Shown here one piece after another: positions 32,130 to 44,939 of a stretch of DNA of 64,000 nt. The position numbers and the translations under genes were made by a program. The DNA comes from Mantis religiosa (Eukaryota > Arthropoda > Insecta > Mantodea > Mantidae): the NCBI GenBank assembly GCA_030765055.1, contig CM060947.1:104057619-104121618 (forward strand). Direction: 5' to 3'. Each line of letters begins with the position of its first letter. Within the stretch, counting starts at the first letter, position 1. The notes below the pieces were generated by a model. The model was not told where the DNA came from and did no database searches. It was given only the letters and a program-made list of their open reading frames with translations.

Positions 32130-32830
32130 CATTTTATGAGTATTTTATTACATAAGTATAACATTTACATCCTCAACCTACTCAAACTTGTAAGAGAATT
32201 TATCAAAAGAGACACTATGTGACTTTGTTCCATTTCCAAGCACTTTTCTAACTTTAAGCAATATTCAGTGCAATGCAATGTAGTGTATTTCACCACACTT
32301 CAGATTGACATTACAGTAGCATAAAATAAACAAATGGTGAATGCTGGCAGATGCATTCCGCACCTCGTGGCTGGAGAAAAAGGAATGATCTGTCAGATGC
32401 AGTAGTAGTAGTAGTTTATTAATCAAGTTAATCATAAAATATATTTAAAATACAAATGATACTGGCAATAATTTGCAGACTAGATATTACAGTTATATGT
32501 AGATAATGCCACTTTGCTAATGCACAGATATATAAATTCTAAATTAGTGTATTCTTTATCATTACTGTGAAATGAAGTGTAATTTCATTGAGATTGAGCT
32601 TGTGAAATTAACTTGTAACTTTGATCTTGTAGTGTGATAATACAAAATAAAAATTCAGTTTTATAGTAAGGATCTCCTTACATGAAAATAAAGTAAAACA
32701 AAAATTTTATGAAATGCAGTTACTGACTAATCATTCTCCTTTTTTACATTCACATCATATTGACCTCATATGTTTTGAAAACAAGAAAACACATTTTGTA
32801 AAATGTGCTTAAAACTAAATTAAAAAACTA
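32130..32830. repeat. Intergenic duplicate B (paired with 24430-25200)
   Basis: Collinear blocks match duplicate A. A short AGT repeat at 32400-32415 and flanking bases sit where duplicate A has the Penelope insertion. No MATH-BTB exon follows here; a Penelope remnant and other debris do. Confidence 0.7.
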
Positions 32831-32869
32831 TTTGTAGTCAGTTTTTAACACTCTGTCACATTTTTATTT

Positions 32870-33560
32870 TTTGAAGGACTAGTTTCAGGAGCTGTTACTT
32901 CCATTTTCCACTATGAAGATCCAACTATCGTCTGTGTCTTCTCTCTGGTGGTGGAAGTATGAACTATTTGTCAAATTATCGACTGGTGAGATTTCAAAGT
33001 TCATTACTGGATCCTTATTTTACCAAATTAAGATGTTCTCCCACATTGTCAGTTTGTTTTGGCTTATCACAGCCCTTTTAATAATTTTGAATTTGTGTCT
33101 AGATTATGGTTTTCATTTCAAAAATGAAATGATACTGCTGACTTATCTTCCGGTTTCAGTTTGATGTTTCTAAAATGCTCTTCAACTCTGATTTTTAAGA
33201 TGTTCTCCCACATTGTCAGTTTGTTTTGGTTTATCACAGCCCTTTTAATAATTTTGAATTCGTGTTATGTTTCTAAAATGCTCTTCAACTCTGATGTTTA
33301 GGTTTTTTCAGTTTGCCCTATGTAGCATTTTCCATAATCTGTACAACTTATTTGGTATATTCCGGATCTATTGATTGGTGGGATTTTGTCTTTTGTTTTC
33401 AAATTTAACAGTTTTAATACTGAGTTATCTATTTGTAGATGCCAAAATGATATTGTGTTCTTTTAATATCTTTTTGATACATTGAATATTTTTGGCTGGT
33501 ATGTGAATCTACTGAATATGCTTTCTTTTTCTTTAAAGAATGTGGTTGCTTCCTTAAGGC
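32870..33560 (-). mobile_element. Penelope-like remnant with GIY-YIG traces
   Basis: Minus-strand frames give HFRNIKLKPEDKSAVSFHF-like sequence at 33120-33180, a duplicated partial block at 33190-33290, and a GIY-YIG start near 33310-33400. The outer end (32876-32920) reads GAA-ACUAGU-C-CUUC, a decayed hammerhead like the one at 25942. Confidence 0.6.
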
Positions 33561-33707
33561 TTTCTTTAGCTTAGCTGTTAATTTTCTTAATAATACCTTC
33601 AATTTTCTTTCCCTCTAAGCGCTGTCTTTGGCCTTCTTCAACCACTGCTGTCTGAGTGACTTCTTGTTGAGAAGTTGGCTTAATCCGCCAGAAACTACCA
33701 AAGAGGG

Positions 33708-33879
33708 ATAAGATTTTGATTACTTCCTCCTTCAATTTTACTATTATTAATTAGTAGAACAGTTGAAAGAGGAGCCAGAACAGGTTGAACTGTTTATCCT
33801 CCTTTATCAGCAAGAATTGCTCATGCAGGACCTGCTGTAGATCTAACAATTTTTTCCCTTCATTTAGCAGGTATATCTT
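33708..33879 (+). pseudogene. NUMT: mitochondrial cytochrome c oxidase subunit I fragment
   Basis: Translated with the invertebrate mitochondrial code (TGA=Trp, AGA=Ser, ATA=Met) the 172 bp is open and gives FWLLPPS, TGWTVYPPL, then VDLTIFSLHLAGIS, unmistakable COI transmembrane sequence. In the standard code it hits TGA and TAG. Similarity stops abruptly at both ends. It is a nuclear copy because both sides are nuclear repeats. Confidence 0.9.
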
Positions 33880-34189
33880 TGGTAGCTCCCATGATGAGGA
33901 ATGGACAACCATCCGGAAACTCAAATGCAGTAGCCATTTGGGATGGTCGATGCCGTGTCCAAATCAATCACAGTGAAAAATCGTTGAAGGTTGCGTGAGT
34001 GGATTCACTCTGAAGACCATATGTTCTCTCCAGCTGCTAACCCTTTGCATAAGTAGTTGTGGACAGGAATTTTTATAAGCATTTCCCACCATCTATCATT
34101 TGTAGGTCCGTTCATTGTACAGAGTGCCTCACAAAATAGCAGGAAATTTCTTTTAGATTCTGTGTTATGAGTTAGACATACATATTTTC

Positions 34190-34470
34190 ATTTATATTTT
34201 ACTGACACTCAAATGTACATAATCAATGCAAGTGCTCATAATGATTCCCTTTGGCTTCCACACAGTAACCAATTTCGGGTGGCATTCTGGATAGTTTGAA
34301 GAGTAACATTGTTCCAGGTGTCTTATCAGTATAGCTTTCAAGTATTCAATGTTTGTGATGTCTCTCCTGTATTCTTGAACCTTCTGTAACAATATACCCT
34401 AAATGCATCATGTTGAGATCTGGACTTCTAGATGGCCAGTTGTTAGGTTCGATGAAGTCAGGAGTATTAC
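34190..34470 (-). pseudogene. Tc1/mariner (IS630) transposase C-terminal remnant
   Basis: Minus frames give PDFIEPNNWPSRSPDLN (the SPDLN motif before the third catalytic residue), then VEAKGNHYEHLH, the usual ending. Frame changes throughout. Confidence 0.55.
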
Positions 34471-35350
34471 ACAAATATTTGTATAATATTTATTGCTTCA
34501 CTGTAGCTAGCTTCATTTTCTATGTAATCAGGAGTATTAATTCTTATCCATGTCACAGTATAATTAAATTGCTACATAGGCCTTTGCACTGTCTTGTTGC
34601 CATGTCCATTCATGATCACCCACAATTGTGTTAATGTCTTGGAACATCTGGGTGCACATCTCGTCTCTATACACCATCTGGTTTCACTGTTTTCTTCTTT
34701 CTCCTATATCTTTGTAGTTGTTCTTGAACTGGTGCATCGCCTTGAATGACATATACATAATAATATACACAGAATAGTACAAAACTACAACTGCACATCA
34801 CACACATTATTGCACATACAATTGCTCTTATTGTAGAAAATCCAAATTTCCTGCTTTTTTGTGGAACAGCCAGCAGTTGAACCTATTCAAAATGTGCAAG
34901 CCAAATCCACCACACCTTTGTTTCTTACTAGTAGTTATCTGCTAAACATGGACAACAGAATGAGGCATTTTAACTTCACATCCAGAGTACCATTATTTTT
35001 CGGTAAATGTCCATTTAATTTTCATGAGTCCCATTTTTGTTATATAGGTATTTTTGAGCACATCAGGAGCAGTGTTCTCATGTATTTCATTGCACTATTT
35101 TACACTAATTGATAAAAGGTTTATGTGTCATTTTCAATATAGCATATTAGGCTTTGTGCGAGTACAACTGATATTATTGCATACGATAGGCGTGCCAGCA
35201 ACTAACCGACATGGATTTCTCCTATGCCTTTACGATTCATTGTAGAGTAAGATGTAATTTGGTGCCAGATTCTATACTTGTTGCCAGTCTAGAATGTGAT
35301 TGACGTTTAGTAACCATGTGCTCGAATGCTTTAAATAAATGGGAGGCAAT
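34470..35350. other. No gene recognised
   Basis: AT-rich with small unsupported ORFs. Confidence 0.4.
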
Positions 35351-35353
35351 GGG

Positions 35354-35395
35354 TACGTCATAACGGTTGCCATAGCAACGATTAGAAGGACCAAT
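35354..35395. promoter_or_regulatory. Candidate promoter elements: CRE-like site, X-box, CCAAT
   Basis: GTTGCCATAGCAAC at 35366-35379 is a perfect match to the RFX X-box (GTNRCC, 2-base spacer, RGYAAC). Immediately before it is TACGTCAT (35354-35361), a CREB/ATF-type half site, and CCAAT lies at 35391-35395. RFX X-boxes are known at ciliary gene promoters. Spacing and clustering argue against chance, but no transcript is known. Confidence 0.4.
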
Positions 35396-35732
35396 TAGAA
35401 TCGAAATGCTTTCATTACATTAGGCGCTGAACCTTGGTTGCCAATATTCTGACACGTGCTTAGCATAACATGCGAGCGAGTGAGTTATGCCTACCTTCTT
35501 CTGCTAACACTGCAGTAAACACAATACCTTGCCGCTTTTGCTTTCTGATAATGTTGCAATAAACACAAAGGCCTTCATATTTGTTGCTGTTCTTTTTGAA
35601 CAGACATTGTGTACTGGCAAGTTCCTTTGCATCCTATTTGTGGCAATTGGTCTTGGTTTACGGTGTTTTGAGTCCGTGTATCTATGCATGTGTTTTGAAC
35701 ATTTGCAATTATGTTTTAATGAATGTTAAATT

Positions 35733-35984
35733 ATGTCTAAAAATAGTGACAAAGATAGTGCAGACAAACGAAAACCTGAACGTGCTTGGCAACGAAAACA
35801 ATTTTTTTCCAGCAATAAATGTCACAGTTCTGGGATTATTTATGACAAAATTGTTCTTCCCCCTTATCATTGCCACTTTAAACCTATGAAGTTGATTTTT
35901 GGACTGAAGGAAAGGGTCATGTTGGTCGAAACAATAAAGACGACTGTGTCGTCAATAATAAAGCTGACAGAAGAGGCTCTATAA
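35733..35984 (+). CDS. Small hypothetical ORF downstream of the X-box
   Basis: It starts MSKNSDKDSADKRKPERAW and is hydrophilic for about 35 residues. The 3' half overlaps antisense LINE sequence, so at most the first ~45 codons could be a genuine coding exon. No domain is recognised and no splice donor stands out. Confidence 0.2.
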   Translation: MSKNSDKDSADKRKPERAWQRKQFFSSNKCHSSGIIYDKIVLPPYHCHFKPMKLIFGLKERVMLVETIKTTVSSIIKLTEEAL

Positions 35985-36760
35985 AGGTGCCCGACAGTTG
36001 CAGAGACCTGTAGACGTGCTAGGTACCTATGAACCGAGAGAGCTTCATCGCAAAGTGGGCAAACTGGAACAGGAACCCCTTTAAATAAGTATCTATATGT
36101 AAAAACGTAATGACGAATGTGTAACCGACCCAAATTCACTTCCTCTCGACGAAATGAAGGCACGAGGTCACCCAGCGAATCGGAAGTTCCATCAAAGATT
36201 GCAGTTCATTTCCGCGGAGAGTGGACCACTCTTCGCGCCAGCAGGACTGCACGGCTCTTCACAATACAAGTCCAAAATCTTAAGAGATGACAAATAATAT
36301 ATGAATTCTGACTTGTGTGGTTGCCATTCAGCTGCCGAGTCCACCATTTCATTCCCCGGCAAGCCAACTGACCAGTAATCCATTCACACACCTCATGCTA
36401 ACGCCAGAGGCGTGTAAACCGTGGAGGACATCCTGAATACGGTTTACAATAGGATGATAGTTGTACAGCTCTGAAGAGCAATAAGGAAATCACTTAAGAT
36501 TAATGAGTCCCCCATCTTTCCTCGATATACATATAACACGGCTCGGTATATTTCATAAAGCTCTGTACCATATGTGGAAGTGTAGTTATGGAATCGGAAT
36601 GCATATGTTTTGGTTCCATACCAACACCATTGGAGCTTTTTGATCAGTCAGTAGAAATTAAGAAACGCTCTTTATTATGCGATAAAAATTCTGAAAAGCA
36701 AGTGCAGGTACTAGACATGGACATGGTAGATTTATCGCGTTTAGTCATGCCAAGATGATG
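35890..36760 (-). pseudogene. I-type LINE copy 2: RNase H and C-terminal end
   Basis: Same family as the LINE at 12001. From 36755 down, minus frames follow its RNase H (GNEMVDSAAEWQPH) and C-terminal zinc motif (FRREEVNLGRLHIRHYVFTY, CPLCDEALSVHRYL). The YTDGS motif now contains a stop. It is separated from its upstream half (39300-41600) by two other LINE tails and the AAT array. Confidence 0.8.
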
Positions 36761-36808
36761 ATAATGATGATGATGATGATAATAATAATAAATAATCATA
36801 ATCATAAT

Positions 36809-37640
<832 letters not shown>

Positions 37641-37941
37641 AGTCATACAAGTGCTGCCCCATATCAAATCAAATCAAATCAAATTTATTCACCATAAGAT
37701 TTCCAATTACAGAAATATCGGCTTCGTCAATACAATTTTACATTACAGATTAACAGTAAACACATGATCGGATAAACAATACTTAAGTATGTTTCCTTAT
37801 AGAACATTTTTTACTTTCTATTTTATTTTAGAAACTTAAACTAATTTGTTCAATATTTAAAGAAACAATATCAACATTTTGCAGTTACTAAAAAGATTAA
37901 AGATTGCAATATATATAATACATATGTCTAACAAAATTGAT

Positions 37942-38421
37942 TCACTGTTCATCAAGGTATTCATTTACTGAATAAAAACATCTTTGTATTAGATACTTCT
38001 TTAATTTCCTTTTAAATATTGTTAAATTTGGTAATTCTTTGAAATATTGAGGAAGTTTGTTGTACAATTTAATACAGTTATAGTGTATACTTTTTTCATA
38101 TAGGGTTCTCTTATGCCCTATAACATGAAGATGTGATTTACCTCTAGTGTTGTGACTATGTATTTCAGCGTTTGTGACAAAAATATTTAACTGTTTATGA
38201 GCGATCACCAGCACCTCATAGAGATATATAGATGGAACTGACAGAATATTCAATGATCTGAAATAAGGTCTACAGCTTGTGGTACTGGAAAGATTCATCA
38301 TTAAACGTATGGCCCTTTTTTGTATTATAAATATTCTTTTCGTATAGCTCGTCTTTCCCCAGAATATTATGCCATAGGATAACTGCGAGTGAAAGTAGGC
38401 AAAATAGGCTATTTTAAGCAC
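37942..38421 (-). pseudogene. LINE ORF2 C-terminal domain
   Basis: A 159-codon open frame overlapping the end of the RT (SQLSYGIIFWGKTSYTKRIF, IQKRAIRLM) and running to CFYSVNEYLDEQ. It matches the layout of the LINE at 23934-24236. No zinc motif or RNase H. Confidence 0.75.
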
Positions 38422-38441
38422 ATCAAGATTGACTGATGATC

Positions 38442-39240
38442 TTAAAGTATATAGTGCAAAACAAGTTTGACATAGTTTTTTGGATAAAGCATCTTAACTG
38501 CATATTGTAGATGTGAATGTATTATTCCATAATAAGTTAATTTCAGATATTCAGAATTTAGGTATTTTGCTAGGTTCCTTAATAAATAAAGATTTGTACT
38601 TATCTTTTTACATATGTAGTCGATATGGTGTTTGAAGGTTAGGTTTTCATCAATAATCACTCCTAAGAATTTTATCTTATCTAATTGCTTGATTTGTTCA
38701 CCATTTATATTTATATTGATAGGATTACTACTATACCTGTTATTGCGGTGTTGAAACATGACTGTTTTTGTTTTTTGAAGATTTACTTTCAAGCTATTGT
38801 TTGTAAGATAATTATAGATAATTTGTGTTTCTGTAGTTACTATTTTCTCTATTCCATTTACTTCCTTAGTACCAAATATCAATGAGGTGTAATCGGCATA
38901 CGTCACTGTTTTTGAGTGTGTAGTTATAGGAAGATTATTCACGTAGATCAAAAAAAGTATTAGTCTTAGGACAGATCCTTGAGGAACTCCTGCTAAGATG
39001 TTTTCATAATTGGATGTAATTGATTCTATTGTATTTCTACTCTTGGTTCTAACTACTGTACATTGTTTTCTGTTTACTAAATAGGATTTTAATATTGTGT
39101 GAAATTTCCCCCTTATGCCATACTTCTGCAATTTGTTCAGCAGCATTTCATGTGACACACTGTCAAATGCTTTAGATAGGTCAAGGAATATACCTGTGAT
39201 CATTTCTTCATTTTCAAGCTCTTGGAGTATATTGTGGTAT
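38442..39240 (-). pseudogene. LINE RT palm and thumb
   Basis: GIFLDLSKAFDSVSHEML, AGVPQGSVLRLILFLIYVNN and a catalytic box reading YADYT instead of YADDT (second Asp changed). The thumb motif IKFLGVIIDENLTF and LTYYGIIHSHLQYA follow. A frameshift near 38445 moves to the next piece. Catalysis is not possible with the altered box. Confidence 0.82.
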
Positions 39241-39299
39241 AACTCTGCTATAGCTGTGGTTGTGGAGTGATACATGGGAGTTCCACGAACCAAGTTCCA

Positions 39300-41600
39300 C
39301 GTAACACTTTCTCTCCCTCCCTTAGGATACATCTTAGATTTCATTTCATGTCATGCTTTTTAGAAGCTCCCGGAAGGGTGGAGAGAGGCCATCAACGCTC
39401 GTTCATTAAGGTGTTGAAAAAAGGGGCAAACGTTGGATGCGTAGACATGCAAAGAAGTCCACAGCCATAATTTTCTAATAAAATGTAACGCCGGTAATGC
39501 AAAAGAGGTTGTGCAGATTAATCGTCGAGCCTCATTTGGTTGGAAAAGTTCCAAAAGCTATACATGTCACAATTATGTACTGTCTTAATTTTTTCAACAC
39601 AGACGGATGTGCTCAGGAAAAAACGATACAACCATAGTCTAATTTGGATCGGATCAGAGCGCGAGAGTTTCGCAGTAACACTGTGCGATCGGCTCCCCAC
39701 AATTTGCCACTTAATTCCGCAAGATATTTAAACAATGGTCACATCTTACTTTTAGCTGTGCTATTTGCGACCAGCCACGTTTTCTATCAAATACCAATCC
39801 AAAGAATCTTGTCTCATCTGCAGAGAGCACCAGAAGTTAAAGCGGATTGTTTTCTCAGCTGAGAACCAAAAACCGTTTTTGAACTCCAGTCGTTTAGATT
39901 GCTGCATACGGTGCTCTAGAAACAGTGTACGCTGAGAAGTACAGTAGACGGTTCCTCTGGAAGAACAATGAAATGAAATATAGGTGTTTAACGCCCGCTT
40001 TTACTACATACGGCACCGCAGGTGGTGACACTGGTGATAAATGAGATGAAGATGAAGCACCGGTGGAATGAGATGGCGGGGAAACCGGAGATCCCGGAGA
40101 AAACCCGTTCCAGCGCCGTATTATTCAACACAAATCTCACTTTGAGGTCGCTTGGGATCAAACGCGGGACGCCTTGGTGAGATCCGAGCGGTCTAACCAC
40201 TCAGCCATGGCGCGGCCATCTCTGGAGGAACACATTTCAAGAATTTATCGCAATAGCAAACAGAGCACCACTTAGTACCCACCGCTGAGATACTCCGGTC
40301 TCCTGAACAAAATGATTCGAGAAAACCGAGTGGACCCTTCCTTGCAAAACGCGGTCTTTTATGAACTTCTAAAGCAAAAGTGGTAGGCGTCCATGGATAT
40401 TCCAGATGTGCAGAGTACGTAGTAGCCCAGCGCAACAAAAGATATCATAGGTCTTATCGAGGTGAAAATATATCCGAACGGTCTGACTGTTCTTCATGAA
40501 TCCGTTCATAAACTGTGTCGACAACGACAAAGATTTCCACCGTTGAGCGGCGTCGTCGAAAATCGCACTGGATGTTGGTCCAGCCACCACACCAAGCGTC
40601 CATTAATCAGGCATTCCATCATCTTACACATGTAACTGATGAGGAAAATAGTTTGATAGCTAGAGGAGAGATGTCAGTCCTTTCCAGCTTTCAAAATAGG
40701 TATAATGGATAATATATCAGGATAAGTGGATCAACCAAAATACGATTATAGACCTCAAGCAGGAAAGTTTTACTTTCAGGAGAAGCTATTATAATATTCG
40801 AGCGTGGATTCCGTCCGGTGCTGGTGCTAATAGACGCGAAGATGAAAGAACGTGTTCTAACTCTGTCAAGGTGAAACGGCTGTTATAATCTTCAAGGTTT
40901 CTGGAACGAAAGGAAAAACTTTGAGACTCTACGTGAGTCTTATTGAAGAGGAACTCAGGGTCATAATTATCTGACCCAGAAACTTGAGCGAAAGCACTGC
41001 CAACATCAGTTGGCACTGCCGCATCAAATGGATCAATAATAACTCCCACAGCTATTTTCAGGCGAGCATATGGGTCGATTTTCCAGCAACGCGCCTTAGC
41101 TTATCCCGTGTGACAGAGGACGATGTATGTCTGTTAAAAGATGATACAATTATTCCATGATGATTGGCATGATGAAACGCCAGTTGGGCATTAATGAGGT
41201 AAACATGCATTGTGCTAAGAGACTAATAAGATATGGAAAGTGGTCACTAGAATGTAAATTAGAGATGACATACCACTGTAAGAAAACTGCTAACTGCGAT
41301 GAACAAACAGCCAGATCTATGTGCGAATAGGTGTTGAAGGAGTGGAAAGAAACGTTGGCTCACCGGTATTTAGCACCAAGTTATTGCTCTCCATAAAACT
41401 TGCAATAACTTTGCCTACTGCACAAGCCTGATTTGAGCCCCAGAGTGGGTGATGGATATGTAAGTCTCCCACTAAAAGAAACGGTGTTAGTAGCTGGGAA
41501 ACCAGATCTTTTAATGCGATAATCGAGAGGTCATCAGATGTAACTGGCAACCTCTTACACTGATACACATTTTGTTATCACAGCATCTTGATGTTATATT
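39300..41600 (-). mobile_element. I-type LINE copy 2: endonuclease and RT part
   Basis: Pieces follow the 12001 family in order: endonuclease (41317-41568, LLVGDLHIHHPLWGSNQAC), linker (40789-41049, FRSRNLEDYNSRFTLTELEH), RT (40369-40590, QTVRIYFHLDKTYDIF) and post-RT (39300-39960). Many stops. A SINE-B interrupts it at 39968-40219. 5'-truncated near 41600. Confidence 0.82.
39968..40219 (-). repeat. SINE family B, full-length, 13-bp duplication
   Basis: Flanked by ctctggaagaaca (39955-39967) and ctctggaggaaca (40220-40232), one mismatch. Minus-strand A box TGGCTGAGTGGTTAGA and B box GTTTGATCCC, then body and the LINE-like 3' tail ending 'gcgggcgttaaacac'. Confidence 0.88.
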
Positions 41601-42325
41601 CTTGTGCCCATTAAGCACAGTAACTCGTCAAATGAGCTTTTAGACGTAACGATAATAATAGAAAAACTTCTCAGGAACATAAATCCTTTTCATCCATATT
41701 TATTCAAAAAACGGTGATTCGTGTGCGCATACACAAAAACTGTATGAGAGTGCTTTTATTCACCGATAGTTCAGTCGGTCACCTATTGTTGATCGTATCA
41801 TCGGTCTGGGCCGGATTTAGTCCGCAGCCTTGGAACCAGTATACCGTCTCTTATGTATAGTGTATTTAAGTAGTTCATCCAGAGAATCATGATTCATGTG
41901 TTATATAATACATCCGTCTAGTGGCGTGCAATGCTTGATTGTTATGGGTAGGATCCAAACATTTTGACGTCTCTTGTACGACGGAGTTCCCAATTTTACT
42001 CAAATGTAGAACATTATTCACAAAAATATCACATGCTGTTATCATATCAGCGTTGCTAATTGCTTTCTATGATTGCGGCAGCTGACAACGGGTCCTAGGG
42101 CACGGACAGGCAAAACACTGCCCAACCGGTATGGATGTTTTTGGGTCTCTCGGTATAATTGAAATCATAAATTGGCAGATTCACCTAATGAAATGGATAC
42201 CAGCAACAACGTTAAATTGTTAAAAATCAAACTCATTCTACATAAATCTGCCCACAAACTCCATAACTTTTTGTGTAATTTAGTCATCCAACGTTGCCAT
42301 CTGACGCTGAATGGAAGGGTGAAAT
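41600..42325. other. No gene recognised
   Basis: No supported feature. Confidence 0.45.
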
Positions 42326-42490
42326 GATGCTCAAATGAGCCCAGGGTCCATGGAGCTGAGCGTTACCCGACATTCGTCTTTCAGGATAAGGGAAAACCCC
42401 GAGCTGAACCTTATCCAGTAAACTCGCCCTGACCGAGATTCGAACTCGGGACATCTTGAACGTAAGGCAGAAATGCTACCGAGGCCGGCG
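42325..42490 (-). repeat. SINE family C copy
   Basis: Best preserved of three copies: minus-strand B box GAGTTCGAATCTCGG preceded by a tRNA-like CGGTAGCATTTCTGCC, and the body matching 19395-19560. Confidence 0.7.
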
Positions 42491-42599
42491 TAGTTGGGTT
42501 TGATGTACCATTTCAAGAAGTGAAGCTGCCAATTTACAATTTTTTGAAGGAAACCATGAAAAACACAGCTCTCGGATAAAAGCATAACATATTATGGAA

Positions 42600-42890
42600 A
42601 CATGACTAAATCCAAGCACTGGCTTAAAAGAAGTGCTCAAACTTAAATACGTAAGGTATTTATTGGACAGAATTCTGATGGAAAATGGCCAAACTACGTT
42701 AACACCGCCACCATATCACCCAGATCTCATCAACCCTATTGAAATAATATGGGCAGATGTTAAAAGGTGAGATGGAAGTCATAACAACACATTCAAACCC
42801 AAGGATGCCCAGCGTTTATGCTACACACGGTTCAAAGAAATAAGTATAAAAAACGGCAAGAGGTTTACCTTCCTATAAAAAAACAAAAAT
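42600..42890 (+). pseudogene. Tc1/mariner (IS630) transposase remnant
   Basis: SKHWLKRSAQ near 42610, then LTPPPYHPDLINPIEIIWADVKR at 42693-42760, the PYHPxLNPIE..W motif holding the last catalytic acidic residue. A TGA follows within the motif region and frames shift. Confidence 0.65.
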
Positions 42891-42964
42891 ATCGTATCAT
42901 TACCACAGTAAGGACCTTATAGTAGAGAGTACACCAGTTTAATCGACCGTGTTGCAGATAGTAT

Positions 42965-43180
42965 TGATATAATATAAAGTCTACAGGGCTCCTTCATCTT
43001 CCCAGAAGTTTCGTCTGCGTTTGCGGCAGACATCTTCAGTGGCAGTGCGATCGGAGTATCCTGGCGGAAGTCTCAACAGCAACTGTGCTCCTTGCTCCTT
43101 CGGTCGCAGTATATGTACTAAATAAATAAACTAAATAAATATTTAGTATATGTACTGGAAGCTGGCCGGATAGCTGCCTG
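42965..43180. repeat. Dispersed repeat with hammerhead-like stem II
   Basis: On minus, CUGAAGA is followed by GUCUGC-CGCAAAC-GCAGAC and GAAAC (43010-43045). The neighbouring stems I and III do not form, so it is at best a decayed ribozyme. Confidence 0.35.
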
Positions 43181-43188
43181 TGATTGGA

Positions 43189-43190
<2 letters not shown>

Positions 43191-43264
<74 letters not shown>
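43191..43264. repeat. (TA)n microsatellite
   Basis: About 37 TA units without interruption. Confidence 0.95.
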
Positions 43265-43267
<3 letters not shown>

Positions 43268-43269
43268 CT

Positions 43270-44325
43270 CTATATGATTTATATTATACTGACACCGGCC
43301 GTGAAGGCTTACGAATTTTAATAAGTAGTGTTATTGTCACTGACAGATATAATTCGACTGAAGACGTATGCAGTGATTCTTCTGGTACTGAACAAGTTCA
43401 ACTAATTTATTTAAAATATTTGCAGCCATGCTTGCTTAATTTCCTCAGCTAATTAAGCTAGGTCAACTGTGTGGCCATCTTCCAGCAAGGACGTACCACT
43501 TCGCTTGATTCCACAGGTTGATAGGTAATCTTGCATAAGTTTTACATTTGCTTTCTTCAGGAGTCAAGAACGGTGAATTCAGAGTAATAGGGGACGACAC
43601 ATCTACGGAACGACACGTGAAAGGGGAAGCCGCTACAACATACCTCTCCAAGCGTTTTCCCTTGCCAGCGAAGACTTAGCCAATGAATTTCGAGGTCAGC
43701 CCAAGTAGCTCTGGATACGCCTATGTATACCAGCCTGGTGATATTTATTACCAAAGATAGGCGATTTTACTTTGGGACAAAACATCAAAAGTTATCTATT
43801 TATAATATACTAATTTAATAATTTAAAAACACATTTACTATCGTGAGAGACATACTTTTTTTAAAATTAAAAGTTAACATTAAATTATGCCAGTAAACAT
43901 GCAACAGGTGCCGATAGGATACTGTTTAGCTACTCCTAGCACAGCAGACTGAGATCTGACAGTAGATTGATTTAGTATTTGTCATGTGTGCTGTTGCATT
44001 TCGCATGTGATATCGTGATAACTTCGATCAATAAACCAGCGAAAAGAAATTTCTTACCTTGCAAAATGGAAAGCAGATATCCATACTCAATGCATTGAAA
44101 TTGAACACACAGAAAAATCACCTGTTTACATGCGAACATAAACCATTAAGAACTATGCTGTGAATTGTATAGTTAATGCATCAAGTATCAAAATTAATTT
44201 CCCATCTGAGAGCAGTTTTAGTGCTAGAAACTTTTGATTCACAAAGGTTTTATTTTTGCTTTAAATGAGTAAAATAAGTACAGCTTAACATTAAATAGTG
44301 GCCAATGGGCAAGCAAATATATAAC
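43270..44325. other. No gene recognised
   Basis: No supported feature. Confidence 0.4.
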
Positions 44326-44330
44326 TTTAA

Positions 44331-44560
44331 ACCACCGTGGCTGGGTGGTTAGACTTCTCGATCCTCACCAAGGCGGCCCAGATCCCAGGCGACCGCAAAG
44401 TGAGATTTGTGGTGTAAAACATGGCGCTGGGTGGGTTTCCTCCGGGATCTTCGGTTTCCCCTGTCATATCATTCCACCGGTGCTCCATCCTCATCTCATG
44501 CATCATCAGTGTCACCGCCTGTGGTGCCGTATGTAGTAAAAGCGGGCGTTAAACATTCTT
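44331..44560 (+). repeat. SINE family B copy
   Basis: Starts ACCGTGGCTGGGTGGTTAGA (A box), a damaged B-box region (CCCAGATCCC), body, and the tail 'gtatgtagtaaaagcgggcg'. Confidence 0.8.
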
Positions 44561-44939
44561 GCAGTCCTCAGATTAGCATACCATAATGCAACTGTATTTC
44601 TAAATAGCAGCTACACATTTAAATTACAAAGATAACAGAATAAACGTTAAGCATCATACCACATAGATGATACAGGTCCAAAGAGCATATAAGAATAGCT
44701 CCGACCTTCTGTTTGGAACAGAAGAAATGACTTAAAACATTTATCATTAAGAGTAAAGTACTGAACTTTCTTACTCTCTCCATATTTAAAGGCATTTGTT
44801 TCAAATTTTGTGCAGAACTTTGTTGTACTGCTATATAGCGGTGTTTAAACTTTACAAAACTCTTCGATGGAGAGCAAAAATTCGCCAATCTGGGAAAAAT
44901 GTCAAGATATGGTTTCTTGAAATTAAAGTTGCTTCCCAC

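Larger units (their letters stand above)
37665..39290 (-). mobile_element. CR1/L2-like LINE, 5'-truncated, with TTTGA-repeat tail
   Basis: RT coding (next two entries) is followed by a 3' UTR ending in four TTTGA units (minus, 37665-37685). Inserted in the I-type LINE copy 2. Confidence 0.8.

Noticed and set aside
43005..43050. Complete hammerhead in the 42965 repeat
   Set aside because: Stem I cannot form and the base after stem III is unsuitable for cleavage.
43180..43452. 90-codon ORF starting with alternating Ile-Tyr
   Set aside because: Its first third is the TA microsatellite; the rest has no support.
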